NCBI GenBank assembly: GCA_023398855.1
Contig: JAEWRS010000159.1
Span: 1 to 6,097, forward strand
From: Bacillota bacterium
GTDB taxonomy: Bacteria; Bacillota; Clostridia; Lachnospirales; Lachnospiraceae
Reading direction: 5' to 3'
DNA: 6,097 nucleotides
Part shown: piece after piece, positions 1-5,741 of the stretch
Layout of the letters: each line of letters begins with the position of its first letter
Position numbering within the stretch: the first letter of the stretch is position 1
Made by a program: the position numbers and the translations under genes
Notes under the pieces: model-generated
What the model was told of the DNA's origin: nothing
What the model saw: only the letters and a program-made list of their open reading frames with translations
Databases searched by the model: none

Positions 1-26
1 AAAATTATGAAAGGAAGGTGATGCCC

Positions 27-191
27 ATGCTTAAATCAAAAATTATACCCAATAGACTGAGTAAAGAAAAAAGCCCTTATCTATTACAACATGCTAATAA
101 CCCTGTGAACTGGTATCCTTGGGGACCAGAATCATTTGAAAAGGCTAAAACAGAGAACAAACCTGTATTTCTTTCTATTGGGTATAGCTGA
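27..191 (+). pseudogene. 5' fragment of interrupted YyaL-type gene
   Basis: This 54-codon open frame encodes the N-terminal stretch of the YyaL/SPATA20 (DUF255) family: [20 protein letters not shown], then NWYPWG and [10 protein letters not shown]. Family members continue directly from GYS into TCHWCHVM, but here GYS is followed by TGA at 189-191. The ATG at 27 is preferred because AAGGTGAT (15-22) lies at good Shine-Dalgarno distance; an in-frame ATG at 21 overlaps that site. The frame is the same as that of the following gene body (195-2093), so this is one ancestral gene of about 682 codons split by an 18-base insertion and not by a frameshift. It may be translated as a short peptide whose stop lies 3 bases before the ATG at 195. 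I infer loss of function for this fragment alone. Confidence 0.85.
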
Positions 192-194
192 TTT

Positions 195-2093
195 ATGCTT
201 TTGAACACTTGTCATTGGTGCCACGTAATGGCTCATGAGTCTTTTGAAGATCAGGAAGTGGCTTTGGTACTGAACCGGTCATACGTGGCCATAAAGGTGG
301 ACAGGGAAGAACGGCCGGATATTGATTCGGTTTATATGTCAGTCTGTCAGGCCCTCACTGGTTCCGGTGGCTGGCCTCTCACAATCATTATGACTCCAGA
401 ACAAAAACCCTTTTATGCAGGAACTTATCTGCCTAAACATTCCAGATGGGGAACTGCCGGACTGCTAGATGTTTTGGACTCCATCAGCAGGCTTTGGGCA
501 AATGAAAAAAACAGACTGTTGGAAGCCGGAGATGAAATAACCGGATATTTGGATAAAGAGGAAGCGTCTTCCGGTCATGAAGAAAGGGAACCTGCAAAGG
601 ATTTGTTTTTATCGGCAGCTAAATTATTAAAGCAGTCCTTTGATGAAAAATGGGGAGGCTTTGGAAGCGCACCTAAATTTCCCATGCCTCATAATCTGAT
701 TTTTCTCTTAAGACATTATTCCCTTGAAAAAGATTATGATGCTCTAAAGGTTGTTGAAAAAACACTGCGGCAGATGTACCGGGGTGGTATCTATGACCAT
801 ATTGGAGGCGGCTTCTCCCGCTATTCCACTGATGAGAAGTGGCTGGTACCCCATTTTGAAAAGATGCTGTACGATAATGCGCTGTTGCTGTATGCCTATG
901 TGGAAGCCTGTGCCATAACAGGGGACAGCTTTTATGCTGAAGTATCCAGGGGAATCATTCGCTACGTCCGGGAGGTTCTGACTGATGAGCAGGGAGGTTT
1001 TTTCTGCGGTCAGGATGCTGACAGCGAAGGTGTGGAAGGGAAGTTTTATACCTTTCAAAAAGAAGAGATCAAACAGCTGCTAAAGAGTGATGGGGAAGAA
1101 TTCTGCAAATGGTATGGAATTTCAGAAAAGGGCAATTTTGAAGGAAAAAACATTCCTAACCTTATTGAAAATGAGAATTACCGTACAGGAAGTAAAAAAA
1201 TAGAGGAGATGTGTAAGCTGCTTTATGATTATCGGCTGTCAAGGACAATTCTTCATACAGATGATAAAATACTGACTTCCTGGAATGGGCTCATGATAGG
1301 AGCGCTTGCAAAAGCATATCAGGTTATGGGAGATGACTGGTGTCTGAAGGGAGCAAAAAAAGCACAGCAGTTTATCCATCAAAGTCTGACCTCGGATCAA
1401 GGACGGCTTTTTATCCGCTACAGGAAAGGTGAGTCAGTTCATGACGGACAGCTTGATGACTACGCTTTCTATGCCTTTGGCCTTTTAGGGCTTTATGAAG
1501 CTTCCTTTGATATTAAATATCTTCATCTTGCCTCTGAAATTGGGGAAAAAATGCTGGAGCTGTTTTTTGATGAGGTGCGAGGTGGCTTTTATATGTATGC
1601 CCACGACAGGGATAAGCTGATCAGCAGGCCCAAAGAGCTCTACGATGGGGCCCTTCCCTCCGGGAACTCTGTGGCTGCCTATGTGCTGGGTAAGCTGTAT
1701 CACCTGACCGGGAAAATAAAATGGCAGAGCTTCCTTGAAAAGCAGCTTTCTTATTTGACAAGGGAGGTAGAGAAAAGCCCTGCTAACTATTGTTTTTCGC
1801 TGCTGGCATTTCAGGAAATTCTCTATCCGTCCACTGAAGTTGTATGTGCTTCCGGAGAAGGTTCTGTATTAAAGGAATTACTGGGTCTGCAGGAAATCCG
1901 GAGGCAGGGGATGAATGTAATTTTAAAAACGCCATTGAATGAAGGACTTGTATCTGAAACAGCTCCTTTTACGGCGGATTATCCCATCCCGCCTGTTGGC
2001 AGTAATTATTATATCTGCCGCAGCGGAGCATGTATGAAGCCCGTAGAAGGAATAGAGGAATTGAAAAAAATACTCCAGTCCCTATCATTGTAA
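195..2093 (+). CDS. yyaL: Thioredoxin-domain protein, YyaL/SPATA20 family (5'-interrupted)
   Basis: The 632-residue open frame is the body of a YyaL-type protein, normally about 680-690 residues. The thioredoxin-like DUF255 domain carries the CxxC motif in TCHWCHVMAHESFED (C6, C9), then KVDREERPDID and GGWPLTIIMTPEQKPFYAGT (about 59-77). The rest is an alpha/alpha toroid resembling N-acylglucosamine 2-epimerases, with conserved blocks WGGFGSAPKFP (153-163), GGIYDHIGGGFSRYSTDEKW (197-216), GQDADSEG (272-279), ILTSWNGLM, LDDYAF and LYDGALPSGNS. The biochemical role of the family is not firmly known. No signal peptide is visible, so it should be cytoplasmic. The start at 195 is only the first ATG after the TGA at 189-191; it has no evident ribosome binding site and the true family start is at 27. 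A protein begun at 195 lacks the first strand and helix of the thioredoxin fold. Apart from the insertion the frame is intact, so the lesion is recent or tolerated. Confidence 0.85.
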   Translation: MLLNTCHWCHVMAHESFEDQEVALVLNRSYVAIKVDREERPDIDSVYMSVCQALTGSGGWPLTIIMTPEQKPFYAGTYLPKHSRWGTAGLLDVLDSISRLWANEKNRLLEAGDEITGYLDKEEASSGHEEREPAKDLFLSAAKLLKQSFDEKWGGFGSAPKFPMPHNLIFLLRHYSLEKDYDALKVVEKTLRQMYRGGIYDHIGGGFSRYSTDEKWLVPHFEKMLYDNALLLYAYVEACAITGDSFYAEVSRGIIRYVREVLTDEQGGFFCGQDADSEGVEGKFYTFQKEEIKQLLKSDGEEFCKWYGISEKGNFEGKNIPNLIENENYRTGSKKIEEMCKLLYDYRLSRTILHTDDKILTSWNGLMIGALAKAYQVMGDDWCLKGAKKAQQFIHQSLTSDQGRLFIRYRKGESVHDGQLDDYAFYAFGLLGLYEASFDIKYLHLASEIGEKMLELFFDEVRGGFYMYAHDRDKLISRPKELYDGALPSGNSVAAYVLGKLYHLTGKIKWQSFLEKQLSYLTREVEKSPANYCFSLLAFQEILYPSTEVVCASGEGSVLKELLGLQEIRRQGMNVILKTPLNEGLVSETAPFTADYPIPPVGSNYYICRSGACMKPVEGIEELKKILQSLSL

Positions 2094-2133
2094 GCCTGGA
2101 CCAGTCTGCCCTGGGCAGATGGGCCAGGCTTTT
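2092..2133 (+). terminator. Intrinsic terminator after yyaL
   Basis: The stem pairs AAGCCTGG (2092-2099) with CCAGGCTT (2124-2131), then CCA with TGG and TCTGCCC (2105-2111) with GGGCAGA (2113-2119), with one A/G mismatch and one bulged G. It is followed by a short T run (2130-2133) and an AT-rich stretch. The stem begins inside the TAA stop codon. It should separate the yyaL unit from the downstream hydrolase gene. Confidence 0.85.
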
Positions 2134-2200
2134 ATACTTACTATTTTCCACACATAAAAATTACCTGCTCCCATATAAATAAGTAAGCAGTGTACAAAAT

Positions 2201-2209
2201 GGGAGGTGG
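2201..2209 (+). promoter_or_regulatory. Ribosome binding site deciding the hydrolase start
   Basis: GGGAGGTGG closely matches the anti-Shine-Dalgarno complement. Its AGG core is about 8 bases before the ATG at 2215 and overlaps the alternative GTG at 2206, which rules out the longer start. Confidence 0.85.
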
Positions 2210-2214
2210 TTAGT

Positions 2215-3180
2215 ATGTGTACGGCACTCACGTTAAAATCCGGGCAGGGAGAAACTTTTTTTGGAAGGAATATGGATTTTTCCTATGACATAGACCCTCA
2301 TATTTATATCGTTCCAAAGAATTATGAATGGGAAAATGTTCTGAATATGCAGAAAATCAGCAATTCTTATAGCTTTATCGGTATTGGTGAGGAACTGGAG
2401 GACACTCTTGCGTTTTTTGATGGGGTAAATGAAATGGGTTTTGCGGCAGCGGCTCTTTATTTTGCCGGTTATGCGAAATACAATACCATGGCGGATTCTG
2501 ATGCAGGAGAACAGATAGTATCCTTTGATTTTCTTCATTATATACTGGGAAGATGTGCAAATATCAATGATTTGGAGGAACAGCTGAAATATATTTCTAT
2601 TGTGGGCTTTGAAGACCCTGTGACCAGGACCGTTGCCCCGCTGCACTGGTTTGCGGCAGACCGCAGCGGTGAGTGTGTTGTTATTGAGCTGACGGAAAAG
2701 GGCGTGGAATTGATTCCCGATCCAATCGGTGTCATGTCCAACAGCCCTGATTTTCACTGGCATATGACTAACTTAAGAAATTATATGGGTGCAACTCCCT
2801 ATCAATCCGAGGAGGCTTACTGGGGAGATGTTCAATTGACTCCATTTGGACAGGCGGGAGGCACCCAGATTCTGCCGGGAGGATTTACATCACCAGAGCG
2901 CTTTGTCCGTACCGCTTATTTGAAATCCTTTATTCCAACACCTCAAGACCGGAGGGAAGCGGTAATCTCATGTTTTCACATTATGGAGAGTGTTTCCATA
3001 CCAAAAGGAGCGGTCATTACAAAGCATAATACGTTTGATTATACGAAATACACGGCATTCATCAACACCGCTACCTGTGAATATTATTTTAAAACTTACG
3101 ATAATATCCAGGTGGGGACGGCAAGCCTGTTTGAAAGCAGCATTCAATTCCCTGGGCTTGTAAATCTGGGCGGTTTATAA
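2215..3180 (+). CDS. Choloylglycine hydrolase / penicillin V acylase family amidase
   Basis: An Ntn-hydrolase of 321 residues, the usual length for this family (about 315-340). Members cleave amide bonds of conjugated bile salts, penicillin V or N-acyl homoserine lactones. The start is set by chemistry: removal of Met must expose Cys2, and ATG at 2215 gives MCTALT. A GTG at 2206 in the same frame would add three residues and overlaps the GGGAGGTGG ribosome binding site (2201-2209). Visible catalytic residues (Met = 1) are C2, R18 and D21 in GRNMDFSYD, N176 in MSNSPDF and R229 in SPERFVRTAYL. Position 82, in ALYF, is Tyr as in penicillin V acylases; classical bile salt hydrolases carry Asn here (GLNF). 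Substrate is therefore uncertain and bile salt hydrolase should not be assumed. No signal peptide, so cytoplasmic. It appears monocistronic between the yyaL terminator and the long spacer; TATAAA at 2174-2179 is a possible -10 but no good -35 is seen. Confidence 0.92.
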   Translation: MCTALTLKSGQGETFFGRNMDFSYDIDPHIYIVPKNYEWENVLNMQKISNSYSFIGIGEELEDTLAFFDGVNEMGFAAAALYFAGYAKYNTMADSDAGEQIVSFDFLHYILGRCANINDLEEQLKYISIVGFEDPVTRTVAPLHWFAADRSGECVVIELTEKGVELIPDPIGVMSNSPDFHWHMTNLRNYMGATPYQSEEAYWGDVQLTPFGQAGGTQILPGGFTSPERFVRTAYLKSFIPTPQDRREAVISCFHIMESVSIPKGAVITKHNTFDYTKYTAFINTATCEYYFKTYDNIQVGTASLFESSIQFPGLVNLGGL

Positions 3181-3221
3181 AATCGTTGTATCACAAGGCA
3201 CATTGGAACGGATAAAGAAAA

Positions 3222-3270
3222 ATGACGTATTGCAAATCCGCTCAAGGAGACCGGTCCTGCAATACGTCAT
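3222..3270. repeat. 13-bp perfect inverted repeat, 23-base loop
   Basis: ATGACGTATTGCA (3222-3234) is the exact reverse complement of TGCAATACGTCAT (3258-3270). The 23-base loop includes the 8-base palindrome GACCGGTC (3249-3256). Read on the minus strand, the stem is followed by a T-rich tract (complement of 3211-3221), as in an intrinsic terminator, but no minus-strand gene feeds into it. On the plus strand the stem is followed by ACAAAAAG, with no T run. Function unknown: structured RNA, mobile-element remnant or orphan terminator are all possible. Confidence 0.8.
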
Positions 3271-3297
3271 ACAAAAAGCTGTTTCAAAAAGGGAGGA

Positions 3298-3321
3298 GAG
3301 CTGATAATAAATTATCAGCTC
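3298..3321. repeat. 24-base near-perfect palindrome (11-bp arms)
   Basis: GAGCTGATAAT (3298-3308) and ATTATCAGCTC (3311-3321) are exact reverse complements separated by only AA. The 2-base spacing suits a dimeric protein binding site better than an RNA hairpin, though a cruciform or a stem with an opened apex is possible. GGGAGGAG lies just upstream. No -10/-35 pair was identified next to it. Confidence 0.8.
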
Positions 3322-3460
3322 GAGTATTATGAAAAAAATCTTATATGCAATTGTTTTTACAATTAAAGTATAACCACGAAACATGAAGAAATCATGTTAT
3401 TTGTGTAAAAGGTTTTTGAATGAAATATAAACAAAGTATGAACGCTCTTAAATAGTTCAG

Positions 3461-3693
3461 ATGACTATTCCTGTTATGAAATGGGGCTGTACAAATACAC
3501 GAGTATTTGATAAAATATATCCATATGCGCAAACTGACGCAAAAATGCCTTTACAGGCATACCTGAAAGCCTGGCAGACGCAGGCATGAAAGTGGAAATA
3601 TTTTACAGGTATTCCTTTATGCCAAAGTATATGGCAATAAAGAAGAAAGGGAAAAAATATGAAAAATCCGGTAATAACGATTACAATGGATAA
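3461..3693 (+). other. Possible frameshifted coding remnant
   Basis: Two overlapping open frames read like protein but lack a ribosome binding site. The first (3461-3589, 42 codons) encodes MTIPVMKWGCTNTRVFDKIY and continues to a stop at 3587. The second is open from 3538 to a stop at 3691-3693 and includes GIPESLADAGMKVEIFYRY, then SFMPKYMAIKKKGKKYEKSG, running into the start of the cyclophilin gene. Joining them would need one frameshift around 3540-3585. I do not recognise a family. It may be the decayed 3' end of a gene that once preceded the isomerase, or chance open frames. Confidence 0.25.
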
Positions 3694-4177
3694 TGGCGAT
3701 GTAATGAAGGCAGAGCTTTATCCGGAAATTGCACCAAACACAGTAAATAATTTTATCAGTCTTGTTAAGAAAGGTTTTTATGACGGATTGATCTTCCACA
3801 GAGTTATCAATGGATTTATGATTCAGGGAGGCTGTCCTCAGGGCAGCGGGACAGGCGGCCCCGGCTATTCCATTAAGGGTGAATTCAGCCAGAACGGCGT
3901 TTCCAATGCATTTAAGCATACCGAAGGCGTGCTTTCCATGGCAAGAGCTATGCACCCCGATTCTGCCGGCTCCCAGTTTTTTATCATGCACAAGGTGTCT
4001 CCCCACTTGGATGGTTCCTATGCTGCATTCGGTAAGATCACGGAAGGTATGGATATTGTAAACAAAATAGCTGATGTGAAGACGGATTATAACGACCGTC
4101 CCATGAAAGAGCAGAAAATACAGTCCATGACCGTGGAAGCCTTTGGGGAAGATTATCCGGAACCGGAGACCTGCTAA
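3659..4177 (+). CDS. Peptidyl-prolyl cis-trans isomerase, cyclophilin type
   Basis: A single-domain cyclophilin of 172 residues that catalyses cis-trans isomerisation of X-Pro bonds during protein folding. The core signature FHRVINGFMIQGG (46-58) supplies the catalytic Arg48, with Phe53, Met54 and Gln56 at the spacing of R55, F60, M61 and Q63 of human CypA. GSQFFI (104-109) and LDGSYAAFG (117-125) complete the active site. The CypA Trp121 position is His116 and the His126 position is Tyr121, so cyclosporin affinity is probably low, as in many bacterial cyclophilins. No signal peptide or lipobox, so cytoplasmic, like PpiB. AAAGGG upstream serves as the ribosome binding site for the ATG at 3659. 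The GNAT gene begins 4 bases after the stop, suggesting co-transcription and translational coupling. Confidence 0.96.
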   Translation: MKNPVITITMDNGDVMKAELYPEIAPNTVNNFISLVKKGFYDGLIFHRVINGFMIQGGCPQGSGTGGPGYSIKGEFSQNGVSNAFKHTEGVLSMARAMHPDSAGSQFFIMHKVSPHLDGSYAAFGKITEGMDIVNKIADVKTDYNDRPMKEQKIQSMTVEAFGEDYPEPETC

Positions 4178-4181
4178 GAAA

Positions 4182-4931
4182 ATGACCTGGGAGCAAAAAG
4201 TTATAATAGAAGGAAACGTTTACCAGGTAACCATATCCGACGATCAAGATGCCCTGTGTTCTGCTTTTGCAGAAGGCAGGGCTGTTGTTGGTTTATGGGA
4301 CAGTCAGCGGGTTGGTCAGAATCTTGCCCCCGCTGTGTATGTGGTGGAATCACCGGAAGATATTGATGACGTTTTTTTAGAACAGGTCGTCCGGAGAAAA
4401 GTGGGCCTTCCATGGATGATTGCCAGAACTAACAGACTGATGATCCGGGAGTTTGTGCCGCAAGACTATAGGTTTATACCTAAGGAACCTGAGGACAGCA
4501 TGCCGGAAGCCTTATTTAATAAAAAGGAATCCTTAAGGGATTATATCAGACATCAATATGGATTTTATGAATACGGTATATGGGCTTTGGTTGACCACTG
4601 TAGTGGACAGCTTGTTGGAAAGGCAGGTATCAGCAATCTAGAGCTTGAGGGACAGAAAGAATTTATTGAGGCAACTAAAAATAATGATACCCCGGTAGAA
4701 CTGGGATATCACATCTTTACTCCATATAGGCAAAAGGGATATGGGAAGGAAGCCTGCGAGGCAATTCTTTCCTATGGTGCCGCTCATATTTCAGAGAGGA
4801 TCTATGCAAGAATTCATGAAGAAAATCGTGCGTCAGTAAAGCTGGCAGAGGATTTAGGGTTCAGCCTTACGGCCCGAACACATAGCGGATTAAATCCAGG
4901 GCTGTGTCTGTATGAGTGGAATTACTCATGA
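4182..4931 (+). CDS. GNAT-family N-acetyltransferase with extra N-terminal domain
   Basis: A protein of 249 residues from ATG 4182. Residues about 84-249 form a GNAT fold of the RimJ/RimL-like type: NRLMIREFVPQDY opens the domain, ELGYHIFTPYRQKGYGKEA (173-191) holds the acetyl-CoA pyrophosphate-binding signature R183-x-x-G186-x-G188, and HEENRASVKLAEDLGF (212-227) is the typical motif B region. Acceptor substrate cannot be told. Residues 1-80 form a separate small domain (EGRAVVGLWD, YVVESPEDIDDVFLEQVVRR, GLPW) that I do not identify. ATG at 4182, 4 bases after the isomerase stop, is preferred over an in-frame TTG at 4143 that would overlap the isomerase by 35 bases; GGAG at 4165-4168 is a rather distant ribosome binding site. 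The last 65 bases overlap the 3' end of the opposite-strand gene. Confidence 0.88.
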   Translation: MTWEQKVIIEGNVYQVTISDDQDALCSAFAEGRAVVGLWDSQRVGQNLAPAVYVVESPEDIDDVFLEQVVRRKVGLPWMIARTNRLMIREFVPQDYRFIPKEPEDSMPEALFNKKESLRDYIRHQYGFYEYGIWALVDHCSGQLVGKAGISNLELEGQKEFIEATKNNDTPVELGYHIFTPYRQKGYGKEACEAILSYGAAHISERIYARIHEENRASVKLAEDLGFSLTARTHSGLNPGLCLYEWNYS

Positions 4932-5568
4932 CGGCAAGAATGGGGGTATCAATGGCAAGGCCGGTTTTTTCACAAAAATCTGTGCCTTCGATAATAAGTC
5001 CGCACCCTATTTTTTCACCTGTTTCCTGGTTGGTTACAAAATAGATATTATCCTTCACTTTATCGTAAAAATCCGCGGGAAGGAGTGCCTGTAAGTCCGT
5101 AAATCCACCCATTTCCCCGAAATGATCTATGGTATCCGGTTTTCCAATCATCACATCCAGTCCCCGGCTGGATATCATAGCAGTGAGCTTGGCCAGCTGC
5201 GCATATGTGAATTCGTTCATGGAGGCTTCGTCAAAGGTGGGAGACATGGAATAGTCTACATCAATCTTTGCATCTTCCTTCAGACCAATATACTGGCGGA
5301 ATCCTTGGTTAAAGTATTCGTCAACGGTATCGGTTTCTCCTGTTGGGCTGCTGTTTAAGATGACACAGGACAGAGCGGTTTCAAACCGGTTGTTATAGAC
5401 GGCTGAACCGATGGAAGCTATAAGGAATACTGATACAACAACAATAATGATAGGAATCCGGTAATACTCCCAGATGTACCAAAGCCTGTCCCCTGGTTTC
5501 ATGTTTTTCATTTTGTTCTGTTCGTCCTTTAAGATGTCCTTTAGTTTTTTTTCTTCATAGGGGGTCAT
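4867..5568 (-). CDS. Membrane-anchored protein with solute-binding-like outer domain
   Basis: A 233-residue protein, unnamed. It has a charged cytoplasmic N-terminus (1-37, rich in Lys/Glu), one hydrophobic segment (about 38-57, IPIIIVVVSVFLIASIGSAV) and an outer domain. Parts of that domain resemble extracellular solute-binding proteins of sugar ABC transporters: KLTAMISSRGLDVMIG (127-142), GEMGGFTDLQALLP (151-164), DTPILAVMSN (207-216) and a closing TDTALDLIRYVF. At about 175 residues the outer domain is less than half a normal binding protein, so it is either a minimal lobe or a divergent relative. There is no lipobox. GAGG lies 8 bases before the start (plus-strand CCTC at 5577-5580). The gene is divergent from yesL, whose family is often found in carbohydrate-uptake loci, so a role in sensing or transport is possible but inferred. 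Its end overlaps the GNAT gene. Confidence 0.8.
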   Translation of the reverse strand: MTPYEEKKLKDILKDEQNKMKNMKPGDRLWYIWEYYRIPIIIVVVSVFLIASIGSAVYNNRFETALSCVILNSSPTGETDTVDEYFNQGFRQYIGLKEDAKIDVDYSMSPTFDEASMNEFTYAQLAKLTAMISSRGLDVMIGKPDTIDHFGEMGGFTDLQALLPADFYDKVKDNIYFVTNQETGEKIGCGLIIEGTDFCEKTGLAIDTPILAVMSNSTHTDTALDLIRYVFGP

Positions 5569-5606
5569 GATTCAAACCTCTTTCTTTTTTATTGCAAGTA
5601 TTTTTT

Positions 5607-5638
5607 TTGATTATATCACACTACGAAGTATTTTCATT
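5607..5638 (-). promoter_or_regulatory. Promoter of the anchored-protein gene (extended -10)
   Basis: Read on the minus strand, TGATATAAT ends at 5610: a perfect TATAAT (plus-strand ATTATA, 5610-5615) with the TG of an extended -10 element one base before it. The -35 region (about 5631-5638) is weak, as expected for extended -10 promoters, and lies inside the left arm of the inverted repeat at 5632-5664. The start codon is about 40 bases downstream. Confidence 0.65.
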
Positions 5639-5664
5639 AAAATAATTATGAATTTTTAATGAAA
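5632..5664. promoter_or_regulatory. Inverted repeat between divergent promoters, candidate operator
   Basis: TTTCATTAAAA (5632-5642) and TTTTAATGAAA (5654-5664) are exact 11-bp inverted copies with an 11-base spacer, so the centres of the two half-sites are 22 bases, about two helical turns, apart. The left arm covers the -35 region of the minus-strand promoter, and the right arm ends 12 bases before the -35 of the yesL promoter. This geometry suits a dimeric regulator acting on both genes. The AT-rich background makes chance partly plausible. Confidence 0.5.
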
Positions 5665-5676
5665 TAAAAGAGAATG

Positions 5677-5706
5677 TTTGCATTTTAAGGACAAATCCGT
5701 TATAAT
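5677..5706 (+). promoter_or_regulatory. Promoter of yesL
   Basis: A perfect -10 TATAAT at 5701-5706 follows TTTGCA (5677-5682, four of six matches to TTGACA) after an 18-base spacer. Transcription would start near 5713, leaving a leader of about 30 bases before the ribosome binding site and ATG. Confidence 0.7.
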
Positions 5707-5741
5707 ATCCTTTAACGCAGTGATGAGAAGGGGAAAAATAT

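Larger units (their letters stand above)
3181..3658. other. 478-base spacer with clustered inverted repeats
   Basis: No convincing gene lies here. The stretch holds several perfect inverted repeats listed separately (3222-3270, 3298-3321) plus smaller ones: AACATGA/TCATGTT (3380-3386 with 3392-3398), CAAATAC/GTATTTG (3492-3498 with 3503-3509) and ATGCCT/AGGCAT (3545-3550 with 3555-3560). A 14-codon frame at 3329-3373 beginning MKKILYAIVFT is too short to call. The end of the spacer (about 3461-3658) contains two overlapping protein-like frames that may be gene debris. No clear terminator follows the hydrolase gene on the plus strand. Confidence 0.7.

Noticed and set aside
186..209. Ribosome bypassing of the 18-base insert, as in T4 gene 60
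   Set aside because: Bypassing needs matching take-off and landing codons; here they would be AGC before the TGA and AAC before ACT, which do not match.
189..230. TGA at 189 as a selenocysteine codon, with a weak hairpin at 213-230
   Set aside because: The family has no residue at this position, the six codons are an insertion, and the hairpin (CATTG/TAATG) falls on codons already fixed by the conserved CHWCHVM motif. No convincing bacterial SECIS shape.
2206..2214. GTG at 2206 as hydrolase start
   Set aside because: It overlaps the ribosome binding site and would bury the catalytic Cys behind extra residues.
2233..2763. Long minus-strand open frame inside the hydrolase gene
   Set aside because: It is antisense to a well-supported enzyme with all catalytic motifs and has no recognisable protein features.
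3175..3384. Minus-strand open frame in the spacer as a gene
   Set aside because: No ribosome binding site, low-complexity hydrophobic composition, overlaps the hydrolase stop and consists largely of the inverted repeats.
3481..3510. GGGGCTGT followed by CAAATAC/GTATTTG as an insertion-sequence end
   Set aside because: No matching terminal repeat, target duplication or transposase was found in the window.
4143..4181. TTG at 4143 as start of the acetyltransferase
   Set aside because: No good ribosome binding site, it overlaps the isomerase by 35 bases, and the added residues look like out-of-frame isomerase sequence; ATG at 4182 fits better.
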